This document shows, piece by piece, positions 36,049 through 46,189 of a stretch of 64,000 nt of DNA; positions within the stretch are counted from its first letter, which is position 1, and the number at the start of each line of letters is the position of its first letter. The position numbers were made by a program, and so were the translations under genes. This DNA comes from Oceanipulchritudo coccoides (GTDB lineage: Bacteria > Verrucomicrobiota > Verrucomicrobiia > Opitutales > Oceanipulchritudinaceae), in NCBI RefSeq assembly GCF_010500615.1, contig NZ_JAAGNX010000001.1, forward strand, positions 558,001 to 622,000. Direction: 5' to 3'. Under the pieces are notes generated by a model, which was given only the letters and a program-made list of their open reading frames with translations, was not told where the DNA came from and did not search any database.

Positions 36049-36321
36049 ATGACCGAATCTGAAGTTGTAGAAGTTGAGGGGAAAGTGGCCGCGGTCCTTC
36101 CCGGTACCATGTTCCGGGTTGAACTCAAGAATGGCCACCAAGTCCTTGCCCATATTTCCGGCAAGCTCCGGAAGCATTTCATCAAGATCACTGTGGGAGA
36201 CACCGTGAAGATGGAAATGACCCCGAAGGACATCGACAAGGCCCGCATTATTTACCGGCTTCGCAACGCGAATGTAAACCGGAACGCCCCGATTCGCAGT
36301 TTCGGTCCTCGTAGACGCTGA
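36049..36321 (+). CDS. infA: Translation initiation factor IF-1 with C-terminal extension
   Basis: 90 residues. The single S1/OB domain matches IF-1 throughout: [20 protein letters not shown], then [22 protein letters not shown]. Typical IF-1 ends after about 72 residues; here about 17 extra residues rich in Asn and Arg ([16 protein letters not shown]) follow. It binds the A site of the 30S subunit in initiation. Confidence 0.95.
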   Translation: MTESEVVEVEGKVAAVLPGTMFRVELKNGHQVLAHISGKLRKHFIKITVGDTVKMEMTPKDIDKARIIYRLRNANVNRNAPIRSFGPRRR

Positions 36322-36460
36322 TATTGTCCCGGATTACGGGGATTTTCGGTCTCCCCCACCGGTATCTTTGGTTTTTTTCCCAATTTACTCTGGAAGGCAT
36401 CAAAAATGTATGCTAGGTTGCTGAGTATAATTTAAAAAACATCTGTAGAAGGAAAAGACT

Positions 36461-37429
36461 ATGAGTATTAGAGCAGAATCGGTATTGGGAACGATCGGGG
36501 GGACCCCGCTGATCAAGTTAAACGCGTCAGCCGAAGGGTGTGTGGCGGACATTTACGTCAAGTGCGAGTGGTTCAATCCGCTTTCGAGTGTGAAGGACCG
36601 CATTGCGAAATCGATGATCGAGGCGGGCGAAGCATCGGGTGCGTTGAAGCCCGGTGGAGTCGTGATTGAGCCGACGAGCGGGAACACGGGGATTGGGCTG
36701 GCCTTTGTCTGCCGTTCGAAGGGCTACCGTTGTATTTTAACCATGCCTGAGACGATGTCGATGGAACGACGCGTGCTGTTGGACCTGCTCGGAGCCGAGC
36801 TGGTTCTGACACCCGGTCCGAAGGGGATGCCGGGGGCAATTGCGAAGGCGCAGGAGTTGATGGCTGAGCACGGCGAGGCCGCCTATGGACCGGGGCAGTT
36901 TGAAAATCCGGCCAATCCGGAAGTGCATCGCCAGACGACCGGACCGGAAATCTGGGAAGCGACGGAAGGGGCAGTGGACATTTTCATGGCCGGAGTCGGG
37001 ACTGGAGGAACGATCACGGGCGTTTCGGAATCACTCAAGAAGCACAAACCTGAATTGGTCTCGATTGCCATTGAGCCGGAGGCAAGTCCTGTAATCAGCG
37101 GGGGCAAGCCAGGCCCACACAAGATCCAGGGGATTGGGGCAGGCTTCATTCCAAAGAATTTAAACACGGAAATCATAGACGAAGTGATCCAAGTGTCGAA
37201 CGAGGACGCTTTTGAGACAGCGCGGTCGGTTTCTTTGTCAGATGGTCTTCCACTGGGCATTTCCTCAGGAGCAACTATCTGGGCGGCGATTCAAGTAGGA
37301 AAGCGCCCGGAGAACAAGGGGAAGACGATTGTCGTCATGGCGGCAAGTCCGAGTGAGCGCTATCTGAGCACACCGCTGGCCGAGGTTTCACGGGAAAAGG
37401 CGGCCAAGCTGGAGACCAGCCCCCTTTAA
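36461..37429 (+). CDS. cysK: Cysteine synthase (O-acetylserine sulfhydrylase)
   Basis: 322 residues. The PLP lysine is in [14 protein letters not shown], the substrate loop in [13 protein letters not shown] and the phosphate-binding loop in [11 protein letters not shown], with the C-terminal [10 protein letters not shown]. It forms cysteine from O-acetylserine and sulfide in the cytoplasm. A TATAAT box lies at 36426-36431 upstream without a clear -35 partner; AGGAA precedes the start. Confidence 0.95.
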   Translation: MSIRAESVLGTIGGTPLIKLNASAEGCVADIYVKCEWFNPLSSVKDRIAKSMIEAGEASGALKPGGVVIEPTSGNTGIGLAFVCRSKGYRCILTMPETMSMERRVLLDLLGAELVLTPGPKGMPGAIAKAQELMAEHGEAAYGPGQFENPANPEVHRQTTGPEIWEATEGAVDIFMAGVGTGGTITGVSESLKKHKPELVSIAIEPEASPVISGGKPGPHKIQGIGAGFIPKNLNTEIIDEVIQVSNEDAFETARSVSLSDGLPLGISSGATIWAAIQVGKRPENKGKTIVVMAASPSERYLSTPLAEVSREKAAKLETSPL

Positions 37430-37459
37430 GGCGGAAATTTAACCGCAAAGAATCTGGAG

Positions 37460-37492
37460 AGACCGCCTGTAACCTGCAGGCGGTCTTTTTTT
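37460..37492 (+). terminator. Rho-independent terminator of cysK
   Basis: Perfect 10-base arms AGACCGCCTG (37460-37469) and CAGGCGGTCT (37477-37486), followed by T7. Confidence 0.85.
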
Positions 37493-37536
37493 ATCCCGCA
37501 CTTGTCGTGAAGCCTCTGTGCGGGTAGAGTTTTCGA

Positions 37537-38961
37537 GTGGAAAAGGTAATTGCATGGTTCCGGCAGGATTTGCGCCTGGAAGACAATCCTGCTTGGATTC
37601 GGGCTGTGGAGAGTGGAAAGGGTGTGATTCCTGTCTACATTCATGCGCAAAAAGAAGCTGGCAAGTGGAGCCTTGGAGCCGCTTCAAAATGGTGGTTACA
37701 CCACGCGTTGAAGGATGTTGAAAAGCAGTTGGCCCGGTTCGGCTTGCGTATGATCTACCGTCAGGGTGAGAGTGAAGCGGAACTATTTGCGTTGCTCAAG
37801 GAGACTGGATCCAGATCGGTTCTGTGGAATCGTTGTTACGAGCCACACAGGATGCGCATTGATGGCCGCATCAAGAGTCGCTTGAAGGAAGAGGGTTGTG
37901 AGGTCTGGAGCGGCAATGCGAGCCTCTTGCGGGAACCATGGGAAGTTTCGACGCAGACCGGCAATCCCTACAAGGTCTACACACCGTACTCCCGGACCTG
38001 TGCCAAAATGCCTGACCATGAACCCTTGAGCACCACCAAGAGCCCGAAAGTGCCAAAGGACTGGCCCAAGGGAGTGAGCCTTGAGGACCTTTCACTTCTT
38101 CCTGAGATTTCATGGGATAAAGGCTTCCATGAATTCTGGAATCCCACCCGCAAAGGCGGGATGGGGAGACTCGGGGCCTTCCTGAAGGCACCTGTGAAGC
38201 ATTACGATACCGGCAGGGATTTCCCTTCCGAAGACGGTACGTCACGTCTTTCCCCTTATTTGCATTTCGGGCAAATCGGCCCGCGGGAAGTTGCCGCGAC
38301 GGTACGCAAGCAGACCGAGAGTTCCGGGCTCAAGACCTTCTACAGGGAATTAATCTGGCGGGAATTTGCGTATCATGTTCTGTATCATTTTCCTGATACA
38401 CCGGAGAAACCCTTGCAGCCCAAGTATAAACGATTTCCCTGGGTTGATGAGCCGGCACATCTGGAGGCATGGCAAAAAGGAATGACGGGATATCCAATTG
38501 TGGATGCTGGCATGCGACAACTCTGGAAAGTTGGCTGGATGCATAACCGGGTGCGGATGATTGTTGGTTCACTCCTTGTGAAGCATCTGCTGCACTCATG
38601 GGAGCACGGTGCAGAATGGTTCTGGGACACACTCGTGGATGCGGATCTTGCCAGCAACACCCTTGGCTGGCAATGGGCCGGAGGATGTGGAGCAGATGCT
38701 GCTCCCTACTTCAGGATTTTCAATCCAATTACCCAAGGGGAGAAATTTGACGGGGAAGGGGATTTTATTCGCGAGTATGTTCCTGAGTTAGCGCAGGTCT
38801 CCGACAAGTATATCAATTGTCCATGGGAGATGTCGGAGGGTGAACAGATCCGTGCCAATTGCCGTATTGGACAGGATTATCCGGCACCGGTCATTGATCA
38901 CAAGGCTGGGCGCGAGCGGGCTCTTGAGGCATTGCAAAAATTGAAAGAGGCGGATTCTTGA
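37537..38961 (+). CDS. phrB: Deoxyribodipyrimidine photolyase (CPD, class I)
   Basis: 474 residues from GTG at 37537 (MEKVIAWFRQDLRLEDNPAW). There is an N-terminal Rossmann-like antenna domain. The FAD domain has RELIWREFAYHVLYHFP, YPIVDAGMRQLWKVGWMHNR, and DADLASNTLGWQWAGGCGAD, the signatures of photolyase family class I. It splits cyclobutane dimers with blue light. The end overlaps the next start (TTGA). Confidence 0.93.
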   Translation: MEKVIAWFRQDLRLEDNPAWIRAVESGKGVIPVYIHAQKEAGKWSLGAASKWWLHHALKDVEKQLARFGLRMIYRQGESEAELFALLKETGSRSVLWNRCYEPHRMRIDGRIKSRLKEEGCEVWSGNASLLREPWEVSTQTGNPYKVYTPYSRTCAKMPDHEPLSTTKSPKVPKDWPKGVSLEDLSLLPEISWDKGFHEFWNPTRKGGMGRLGAFLKAPVKHYDTGRDFPSEDGTSRLSPYLHFGQIGPREVAATVRKQTESSGLKTFYRELIWREFAYHVLYHFPDTPEKPLQPKYKRFPWVDEPAHLEAWQKGMTGYPIVDAGMRQLWKVGWMHNRVRMIVGSLLVKHLLHSWEHGAEWFWDTLVDADLASNTLGWQWAGGCGADAAPYFRIFNPITQGEKFDGEGDFIREYVPELAQVSDKYINCPWEMSEGEQIRANCRIGQDYPAPVIDHKAGRERALEALQKLKEADS

Positions 38962-40523
38962 GCTCCGGAAAATCAGTGAGAAATCTTGTCGTCGTTTTTG
39001 GAGACCAGCTGGACCATGACGCCTCGGCCTTTGATGGCTTTGATGCGAAGAAGGACCGGGTATGGATGGCTGAGTCATTCAAGGAAGCCAGCCATGTCTG
39101 GTCGAACAAGAACCGGATCGCCTTTTTCTTTGCCTCAATGCGCCACTTTTCTGAGGATTTAAAGGCCTCCGGGAGGAACCTCATCTACCATGAATTGGGG
39201 AAAGATGATGAATCCCTTGCCGGTCTTCTGGCGAAGGATTTGGAAAGCCTTTCGCCTGAGGCAGTGGTTTGCACATTACCTGGTGAATGGAGAATTCTTG
39301 AAGAGCTGCGGCAAACCTGTGACAGGGCCGACGTCCCTCTTGACGTGCGCAAGGACCGTCACTTTCTCGACTCGCCTGAGAATTTTCGCGAATGGGCGGA
39401 AGGGAAGAAATCAATTCGTCTTGAGTATTATTACCGTGAGTTGCGCAAGCGTCATGGCATTCTGGTGACAGATGATTTAAAACCGATCGGCGGAGAGTGG
39501 AATTTCGACAAGGAGAACCGGGGTGCCTTCGGTAAGGCAGGGCCCGATCCGGAACGGCCGGGCCCAACGAGTTTTCCGCCCGACAAGACCACCCAGGGAG
39601 TTTTGGAATTGGTAGAAAAGCGTTTTCCAAGGCACCCGGGCAAGCTCGATTCATTTGCCTGGCCTGTCACAGCGCGGGATGCCCGCAAGGTCCTGCAGGA
39701 CTTCATTTCGGATCGCCTTCCCCTGTTCGGCAAGTTTCAGGATGCAATGTGGACAGGCGAGCCCTTTCTTTACCATTCGCTGATTTCCTCCTCCCTGAAC
39801 GTCAAGCTGCTCAATCCACGAGAAGTTGTCGGGGCAGCGGTCAAAGCCTATGAAACGGGTGCGGCTCCATTGAATGCGGTTGAGGGATTTGTGCGTCAAG
39901 TCCTCGGATGGCGTGAATATGTACGCGGAGTTTACTGGTGGAAAATGCCCGAGTATCTTGAATTGAACGGCCTTGCAGCGGGTGAGTCCCTTCCCGAATT
40001 CTATTGGACCGCTGAAACACCCTACACCTGCCTCAGGGAAAGTATCGGGCAGACACTTGAATTTGGATATGCCCACCATATCCAGCGATTGATGGTGACT
40101 GGCTTGTACGGCTTGTTGCTCGGTGTGCAACCGAAGGCCATGCATGAATGGTATCTGGCCGCCTACGTGGATGCCGTAGAATGGGTTGAATTGCCGAACA
40201 CACTTGGCATGTCTCAATATGGGGACGGCGGCATCATGGCTTCAAAACCCTATATCGCTTCGGGAAAGTATATCCAGCGAATGAGCAACTACTGTGACAG
40301 TTGCCCGGCCAACCCCTCAGAATCGACAGGCCAGTGCGCATGTCCCTTCACGACTTTGTATTGGGATTTCCTGATACAAAAACGCGAGTCCCTCGGTGAT
40401 AATCGTCGCCTTTCCTTACAATTCAGGAATGCGGACCGGCTCAATTCAGGCAAGAAGGCCGCTATTTCCAAGCGGGCCAAAGAAGTCCGTGCAGATCCAT
40501 CCGGAAAGGGGCTATTCTCGTGA
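38958..40523 (+). CDS. FeS-type bacterial photolyase/cryptochrome (FeS-BCP)
   Basis: 521 residues from TTG at 38958 overlapping the phrB stop. The N-terminal block VVVFGDQLDHDAS and the middle RMSNYCDSCPANPSE..GQCACP, with one more Cys in TPYTCLRESIG, give the four Cys of the [4Fe-4S] cluster of this family (PhrB/CryB type). Such proteins repair (6-4) photoproducts or act as photoreceptors. Paired with a CPD photolyase, a (6-4) repair role is likely. Its end overlaps the next gene (GTGA). Confidence 0.9.
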   Translation: MSSGKSVRNLVVVFGDQLDHDASAFDGFDAKKDRVWMAESFKEASHVWSNKNRIAFFFASMRHFSEDLKASGRNLIYHELGKDDESLAGLLAKDLESLSPEAVVCTLPGEWRILEELRQTCDRADVPLDVRKDRHFLDSPENFREWAEGKKSIRLEYYYRELRKRHGILVTDDLKPIGGEWNFDKENRGAFGKAGPDPERPGPTSFPPDKTTQGVLELVEKRFPRHPGKLDSFAWPVTARDARKVLQDFISDRLPLFGKFQDAMWTGEPFLYHSLISSSLNVKLLNPREVVGAAVKAYETGAAPLNAVEGFVRQVLGWREYVRGVYWWKMPEYLELNGLAAGESLPEFYWTAETPYTCLRESIGQTLEFGYAHHIQRLMVTGLYGLLLGVQPKAMHEWYLAAYVDAVEWVELPNTLGMSQYGDGGIMASKPYIASGKYIQRMSNYCDSCPANPSESTGQCACPFTTLYWDFLIQKRESLGDNRRLSLQFRNADRLNSGKKAAISKRAKEVRADPSGKGLFS

Positions 40524-41899
40524 GGAAGCTACAATTTAAAAAGTCCGTAAGCGTGTCCGTATCCTGCCAGCGCCTCTGGGACTGGCATATGTCCCCGGGA
40601 GCTTTTGAACGGCTGGCACCAGCGTGGCAAAACCTTATCCCGGTGGGCATTCCTGATTCACCACGGGACGGGGCCAAGGCGGAGTTTTTCCTGAAGGCAG
40701 GTCTTATTAAGCTAAAATGGGTTGCGCGGCTTGGCCCTGTGGATCCGCCGTATCGATTTGTCGATACACAGGAAACGGGTCCCTTCGCTTATTGGCAACA
40801 TGAGCACCGTATTGAAGAGTCCGGCCCCGGGGCTTCCACGCTCGTTGACGATGTGACGTATTCTCTTCCGTTCGGTCTTGGTTCAATACCGGTTTTCCGC
40901 AATCTAGCCCGGGGCGAGCTCGTGAAACTTTTCAAATTCCGCCATCGACGCATGTGTGAGGATCTCGAACGCTTTCCGGACGAGCTGCCAGGATGCGGGA
41001 AAGTCGTCCTTGTGACGGGTAGCAGCGGATTGATTGGCAGGCGATTGGTTCCCTTTCTTCGCACGCTTGGCTACACAGTCCGTGGGTTGAGCCGGACCCC
41101 GGAAGGGGAGGGAAATTTTCGTTGGGATCCCTCGGCGGGATTTGTGGATCCAAAGGCGCTCGAAGGGTGCCATGCAGTCATTCATCTTGCGGGAGAAAAC
41201 ATTGCTGGAGGACGCTGGACCAAGGAGAGACGCGAAAGAATCCTCCAGAGTCGGATTGATGGCACACGGACCCTTGTTGAAGGGATGGCTGCCTGTTCCG
41301 ATCCCCCTTCCGTGCTGGTTTCCGCATCGGGTATCAATTACTACAAGACTGGTTCTTCGGCCCGCTCCGAGGATTCTTCCCGGGGCGACGGTTTTCTTTC
41401 GGAAGTCTGCGAAGCGTGGGAGTCCGAAGCTCTTAAGGCCCAGACTACTGGTATTCGCGTCGTTTGCATGCGGACTGGCATTGTCCTTGATCCGCTTGGC
41501 GGTGCGTTGGGAAAGATGCTACCCGCATTTCAAATTGGATTGGGCGGCCCCGTAGGAGACGGGACACAGGGATTTTCATGGATTGCCATGGATGATCTGC
41601 TCGATTTGTACGCAGCGGCATTACGGGATCCTCAATTGGAGGGCCGGGTCAACGCGGTTCATCCGCAGCAAGTGAGCCAGCGACAATTCAGGAAGGTCCT
41701 GGGATCTGTTCTTCATCGCCCAACCGTTTTCCCTCTCCCTGCAATCGTGGTCAAGGCGCTCTTTGGCCAGATGGGGGAGGAGACCCTGCTCGCTGACTTG
41801 ACCGTACAGCCGACAAAGCTGATGGACCTTGGGCACAATTTCCGATTTAAAGGCCTTGAGGATGCCTTATCCTTCATGCTCGGGAAGACAACCAGCTGA
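40520..41899 (+). CDS. SRPBCC + TIGR01777 epimerase fusion protein
   Basis: 459 residues from GTG at 40520, overlapping the upstream stop. Residues 1-150 form an SRPBCC (START-like) domain (QLWDWHMSPGAFERLAP-like text). Residues 155-455 form a short-chain dehydrogenase/epimerase of the YfcH/TIGR01777 family: Rossmann GSSGLIGRRLVPFL, AVIHLAGENIAGGRWT, the Tyr-x-x-x-Lys equivalent replaced by SGINYYKTGS. The substrate is unknown. Association with photolyase genes is also seen in other bacteria. Confidence 0.88.
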   Translation: MRKLQFKKSVSVSVSCQRLWDWHMSPGAFERLAPAWQNLIPVGIPDSPRDGAKAEFFLKAGLIKLKWVARLGPVDPPYRFVDTQETGPFAYWQHEHRIEESGPGASTLVDDVTYSLPFGLGSIPVFRNLARGELVKLFKFRHRRMCEDLERFPDELPGCGKVVLVTGSSGLIGRRLVPFLRTLGYTVRGLSRTPEGEGNFRWDPSAGFVDPKALEGCHAVIHLAGENIAGGRWTKERRERILQSRIDGTRTLVEGMAACSDPPSVLVSASGINYYKTGSSARSEDSSRGDGFLSEVCEAWESEALKAQTTGIRVVCMRTGIVLDPLGGALGKMLPAFQIGLGGPVGDGTQGFSWIAMDDLLDLYAAALRDPQLEGRVNAVHPQQVSQRQFRKVLGSVLHRPTVFPLPAIVVKALFGQMGEETLLADLTVQPTKLMDLGHNFRFKGLEDALSFMLGKTTS

Positions 41900-41915
41900 A
41901 AACCGGGCAACATAA

Positions 41916-42815
41916 ATGCCATTTCATTATCTTAATCCTCTCATCTGCGCCTTTATCTTTGCCTTGGCCAGCCTATCCTTGAAGCGTGGGCTAGTCGAGG
42001 GAGCGGGTATCACGCGAAGCGCTTTCGTCACAAACGCCTGTTTCTTCTTCGCCTTGTTGCCGCTTTGGTGGTTCTTCCCATCCCCCATTGAGCGTTCCCT
42101 GCTCTGGGCGCCAGCCGCGGCAGGGGTTGTGGCATTTCTTGGCGGGCTCTTTCAAATGACTGCCCTGAAGGTGGGGGATGTCTCGGTCGCGACTCCTCTT
42201 CTCGGGGGTAAAGTTCTTTTTGTGGCCCTCTTTTCCACCTTGATCCTGGGAAATGTCCTCCCGTTCACGTGGTGGATCGGAGCAATCCTTGCCGGGACCG
42301 GCGTCTTTTTTCTGGGCCAGAATCCAGGCATGGGAAAAACGACAAACCGTCTTGGACTGACCATTTTCCTCTCCGTACTCAGCGTCGCCAGCTTTGCGAT
42401 GATGGATATCCTGATTGCCGGATGGGGGCAGCGTTTTGGTTTTCAACGCTTTGTCGTGCTCCAGCAGGTGATTACATTCGGACTCAGCATGGGCCTGATT
42501 CCATTCTTCAAGGACTCCCTATTCAAGATGTCGAGCCGTTGCTGGCCCTGGTTAATTGCCGGCAGTCTGCTCATCGTGGTGCAGTTTTATATCCTGAACT
42601 GGACCATTTCGACATATAAGGATCCGACTGCCATTAATATTTTCTACAGTTCCCGGGGAATCTGGTCTGTTTTCCTGGTCCTTGTGGTCGGGCCCTATTT
42701 TGGAAACCAGGAGCGCGGGCATGGCTGGCCGGTCCTGTGGCGCAGAAGTCTTGGAGCTATTCTCCTTTTTGCTGCCATTTGTCTCGTCGTATTTGAAAAT
42801 GTGGGTTCTCTCTGA
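41916..42815 (+). CDS. EamA/DMT-family transporter
   Basis: 299 residues with about ten membrane helices in two EamA halves (LICAFIFALASLSLKRG in the first; TIFLSVLSVASFAMMDIL in the second). Members export metabolites or amino acids; substrate unknown. It follows the photolyase operon by 16 bases and may be cotranscribed. Confidence 0.85.
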   Translation: MPFHYLNPLICAFIFALASLSLKRGLVEGAGITRSAFVTNACFFFALLPLWWFFPSPIERSLLWAPAAAGVVAFLGGLFQMTALKVGDVSVATPLLGGKVLFVALFSTLILGNVLPFTWWIGAILAGTGVFFLGQNPGMGKTTNRLGLTIFLSVLSVASFAMMDILIAGWGQRFGFQRFVVLQQVITFGLSMGLIPFFKDSLFKMSSRCWPWLIAGSLLIVVQFYILNWTISTYKDPTAINIFYSSRGIWSVFLVLVVGPYFGNQERGHGWPVLWRRSLGAILLFAAICLVVFENVGSL

Positions 42816-42842
42816 TTACTTTAGTCCTGAAATTATTTCATT

Positions 42843-44666
42843 ATGGCAGATTTCATCATACGCGTCTTGAAGTGGCTGGCCGCCTTGGTCACCGCTTACT
42901 TTATCCTGTTCCTTGGTCTTTTCCTGATCATTGCTATCCTCGGGGTGGCCTTCCAGCCAGCCCCGAAAGTTGTCGAGGCAGATTCTGTCCTTGTCCTCGA
43001 TCTCGGATTCAACCTGACCGACAAGCCAAGGGACGAGGATCCGGGAGAGATTCTCCGGGCAGCGATTGAGGGAGATCTCCTGCACAGCATTTCCCTGCGC
43101 AAGGCGTTGGACGGATTGAAGACCGCCCAGAATGATCCGGATATCTCCGGCCTCCTGCTCAAAGGCAATGTCATCAGTGATGGATATGGAGGCAGTTTTG
43201 CTGCTTTGCGGGAGCTGCGTCAGGCCATCCAGGCCTTTGCCTCCAAAAAGCCTGTCTGGGCTTACCTGAATACGGATTCCTTGCGCGACATCTACATCAA
43301 GTCGGTGGCCACTGAGATTTTCAGCAACCCTTACGGAGGGCTTGATTTCAGAGGTTTGCGTGCGGAGCGGCTTTATCTCGGCGACGCCTTTGAGCGATTG
43401 GGGATCGGGCTTCAGGTCGTTGCCTTCGAGGAATACAAGTCGGCAGCTGAATCTTTTCAGCGGGGAGAAATGTCGGATATTGAGCGTGAACAGCTGGGCG
43501 AATTGATTGATGATATCTGGACTGTTATCGCGGGAGATATTGCTGAATCCCGGGGACTTGAATTGAAAGCTATCAATAATCTGGTCTCGAGTGAATTGCT
43601 TCTCTTTGGGCCGGAAATTCCCGCCTCCGGGTTGGCCGATGAGCAGATGAGCTCAGACGAATTTATTGATTACCTTTCCGGAAAAAGCGCCTACGACAAG
43701 AAGCGGGAGTCATTCCGCCAATTTGCTTTTACGGATTACATCAGAAATACGCAATCGGCATTGCCGGATCTTGACCTGATCATGGGCTCGGGAAACAAGG
43801 TCGCTGTGATTTATGCCGAGGGAATCCTCGTCGACGGGGAAGGTGTCCAGGGAATGCTCGGCGTGGAGCCGCTCATCCGCTATCTCAGGGAGGTCCGGAA
43901 AGACGAGTCGGTCAGGGCGGTTGTCCTGCGGGTTAATAGCCCGGGAGGAAGCGCTACGGCCTCCTTTAAACTCGTCCGGGAGATTGAGCTGACAAATGAC
44001 AAGAAGCCGGTTGTGGCCTCAATGGGTGGAATCGCGACGAGCGCCGGTTATATGATCTCGGCGCCCTGCGAGCATATTTATGCCTCTCCCTCAACCATAA
44101 CTGGCTCAATCGGCGTTGTGACCATGCTGCCGAATATCGAGGGGCTTGCAGAAAAGCTATCCGTCAATTTTGAAGGAGTTGAGACTCATCCCTTCGCCGG
44201 GACCTACTCCCTTGGTCGTGCCAAGACTGAGGAGGAAATGCGGCAAGTTCGTGCTCTTTCGAAAGGCTTCTACACGGATTTCCTCAATGTCGTCGCCAAC
44301 GGACGGGAGATGAGTGTTGAGGACGTCCGCTCCCGTGCCAAGGGGCGTGTCTGGTCCGGAGCCCAAGCTATTGATCTCGGGCTTATCGATGATTTGGGTG
44401 GCCTGACAACGGCTGTCCAGCGTGCCGCTGACCTTGCCGGTATCGGGGATGATTTCACCGTGATTGAGCGTCCCCGTGCGCTGACGCTTGAAGAAAAAAT
44501 CACCGAGTTATTGATGGAATCGGGGATGGCCAAGGCGGTTGCCCCTAAACCGGGCACGCTGCAATCACTCTGGCGCGATGTCGAGACCGAGGTCCAGAAC
44601 CTGAGCAATCTGAATGATCCCTACGGACAGTATGCCATTCTTCCTTACTCCTTGAAAATTCACTAA
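42843..44666 (+). CDS. sppA: Signal peptide peptidase SppA (67K type)
   Basis: 607 residues, with an N-terminal membrane helix (AALVTAYFILFLGLFLIIA) and two S49 peptidase repeats. The C-terminal repeat has the nucleophile Ser in ASMGGIATSAGYMISAPC. The general-base Lys belongs to the N-terminal repeat (FEEYKSAAESFQRGEMSD). RVNSPGGSATAS supports the fold. It degrades cleaved signal peptides in the inner membrane. Confidence 0.92.
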   Translation: MADFIIRVLKWLAALVTAYFILFLGLFLIIAILGVAFQPAPKVVEADSVLVLDLGFNLTDKPRDEDPGEILRAAIEGDLLHSISLRKALDGLKTAQNDPDISGLLLKGNVISDGYGGSFAALRELRQAIQAFASKKPVWAYLNTDSLRDIYIKSVATEIFSNPYGGLDFRGLRAERLYLGDAFERLGIGLQVVAFEEYKSAAESFQRGEMSDIEREQLGELIDDIWTVIAGDIAESRGLELKAINNLVSSELLLFGPEIPASGLADEQMSSDEFIDYLSGKSAYDKKRESFRQFAFTDYIRNTQSALPDLDLIMGSGNKVAVIYAEGILVDGEGVQGMLGVEPLIRYLREVRKDESVRAVVLRVNSPGGSATASFKLVREIELTNDKKPVVASMGGIATSAGYMISAPCEHIYASPSTITGSIGVVTMLPNIEGLAEKLSVNFEGVETHPFAGTYSLGRAKTEEEMRQVRALSKGFYTDFLNVVANGREMSVEDVRSRAKGRVWSGAQAIDLGLIDDLGGLTTAVQRAADLAGIGDDFTVIERPRALTLEEKITELLMESGMAKAVAPKPGTLQSLWRDVETEVQNLSNLNDPYGQYAILPYSLKIH

Positions 44667-44687
44667 CCCATCGCTACATCTTTAACC

Positions 44688-45245
44688 ATGGCATTACACG
44701 GAACTGAAATTGTCCTTGAGAGGGATTGTCCGGCAACCCGGATCCCTTCGGGGGAGCCGATCAACCTCTTGGCTGGTGAATCGTACACTATTAGCCAGGC
44801 CCTTGGTGGAAGTGTCACCCTCAGGGATTCTGGTGGCCTTTACCGGATCGGCCTTGAAGATGTCGAGGCCCTTGGGGCGGAACTCGTTTCCGATATTCTC
44901 AAGGAGGCAACGCCGAGTGACACCGACGGCCCCTTTTCCGAAGAGCTCGTCTGGGATGCCCTTCGCCAGTGTTTTGATCCGGAAATTCCGGTCAACATTG
45001 TCGACCTGGGTCTCATTTACGATCTACAGCTGAATGAACTCGAATCGGGGAGCTACCACATTGATGTGAAGATGACCCTTACCGCCACCGGGTGTGGGAT
45101 GGGGCCGACAATTGCCGCCGATGCACAGTCAAAAATCCAAGCTCTCGGGGCAGTTGAATCAGCTACAGTTGATATTGTCTGGGACCCCCAGTGGACGCCC
45201 CATATGATTTCAGATGAGGGTCGGAAGATTCTCGGGCTGGATTAG
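44688..45245 (+). CDS. sufT: Putative Fe-S assembly protein SufT (DUF59/MIP18)
   Basis: 185 residues. A SufT-specific N-terminal part (GTEIVLERDCPATRIPSGEP) is followed by the MIP18 domain: VWDALRQCFDPEIPVNIVDL, VKMTLTATGCGMG and the final WDPQWTPHMIS. It helps mature Fe-S proteins. No other suf genes are adjacent. Confidence 0.9.
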   Translation: MALHGTEIVLERDCPATRIPSGEPINLLAGESYTISQALGGSVTLRDSGGLYRIGLEDVEALGAELVSDILKEATPSDTDGPFSEELVWDALRQCFDPEIPVNIVDLGLIYDLQLNELESGSYHIDVKMTLTATGCGMGPTIAADAQSKIQALGAVESATVDIVWDPQWTPHMISDEGRKILGLD

Positions 45246-45253
45246 GAACGCGT

Positions 45254-46189
45254 GTGGAAGCCGGGGAGTTGCCAAAGGCCGAGAGGGCACTGATTGATCG
45301 CTTTCTGAGATTTCTCGAGTCAGAGCGCCGGTACTCCCTTTATACGATCCGCAACTACCGGCAGGCTCTTGAGGGCCTTCTGCATTACATTTGTTCGAGT
45401 GGAAACGCGACCAAGGATGTTTTTCAGCTGGTTGGCCCCCTGACCCTGCGGTCCTACATTATTGAAGCCCAGCGGTCCGGTGCGTCCAAGCGGACCCTGC
45501 ACCTACGCGTGTCGGCTTTCCGGTCATTTTTTCGGTATCTTCGCAAACACGGGGAAATCGAGCATAACCCGGTTGCCGGGATCAGCGTTCCCAAGTACAG
45601 GCGACCGCTCCCCAAGTTTCTTACTGAGACGGAAATGGCCCGGTTCCTTGATAGCCCAATGGCCTTGCTCAAGGCCGGCGAGACAGATGCCTTTTCGGCC
45701 CATCGAGACACCTTGATTTTTGAACTGTTCTACGGTGCAGGCTTGCGCATCAGCGAGGCTGTGCAGGCCAATTGGGGCAATTATGACAGCCGATCCCAAT
45801 GCCTCAAGGTCCTTGGCAAAGGCAACAAGGAGCGGATTTGCCCGATTGGTGAGCACGCGGCCAAGCTCCTGCAGGAATTCAAGACAACCCATGCGGTCGT
45901 GAAAGGCAGGGCTGATCCACTCCTGCACAATCTGGCCGGGCAGCGCCTCTCGGCCTACTGGATTCAGAAGCGAATGAAGGTGTACTTGCGGCATGCCGAG
46001 TTACCGGACGACCTCACACCGCATAAGATCCGGCATTCTTTTGCCACTCATCTTCTGAATGCAGGCGCGGATATGCGGGTGGTCCAGGAACTTCTTGGGC
46101 ATGCCAGCCTTTCGACAACCCAGATCTACACACACGTTGGGCTCAAACGTCTCAAGGAAGCCCACCAGCAGGCGCATCCGCGGGCTTAG
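45254..46189 (+). CDS. xerC: Xer-type tyrosine recombinase
   Basis: 311 residues (GTG start). The N-terminal SAM-like domain (FLRFLESERRYSLYTIRNYR) is followed by the catalytic domain with Arg in FYGAGLRISEAVQ, the His-x-x-Arg block LTPHKIRHSFATHLL and the nucleophile in HASLSTTQIYTHVG. Length and layout are those of XerC/XerD, which resolve chromosome dimers at dif; which of the two it is cannot be decided. No dif site was identified. The last 4 bases overlap the opposing gene. Confidence 0.85.
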   Translation: MEAGELPKAERALIDRFLRFLESERRYSLYTIRNYRQALEGLLHYICSSGNATKDVFQLVGPLTLRSYIIEAQRSGASKRTLHLRVSAFRSFFRYLRKHGEIEHNPVAGISVPKYRRPLPKFLTETEMARFLDSPMALLKAGETDAFSAHRDTLIFELFYGAGLRISEAVQANWGNYDSRSQCLKVLGKGNKERICPIGEHAAKLLQEFKTTHAVVKGRADPLLHNLAGQRLSAYWIQKRMKVYLRHAELPDDLTPHKIRHSFATHLLNAGADMRVVQELLGHASLSTTQIYTHVGLKRLKEAHQQAHPRA

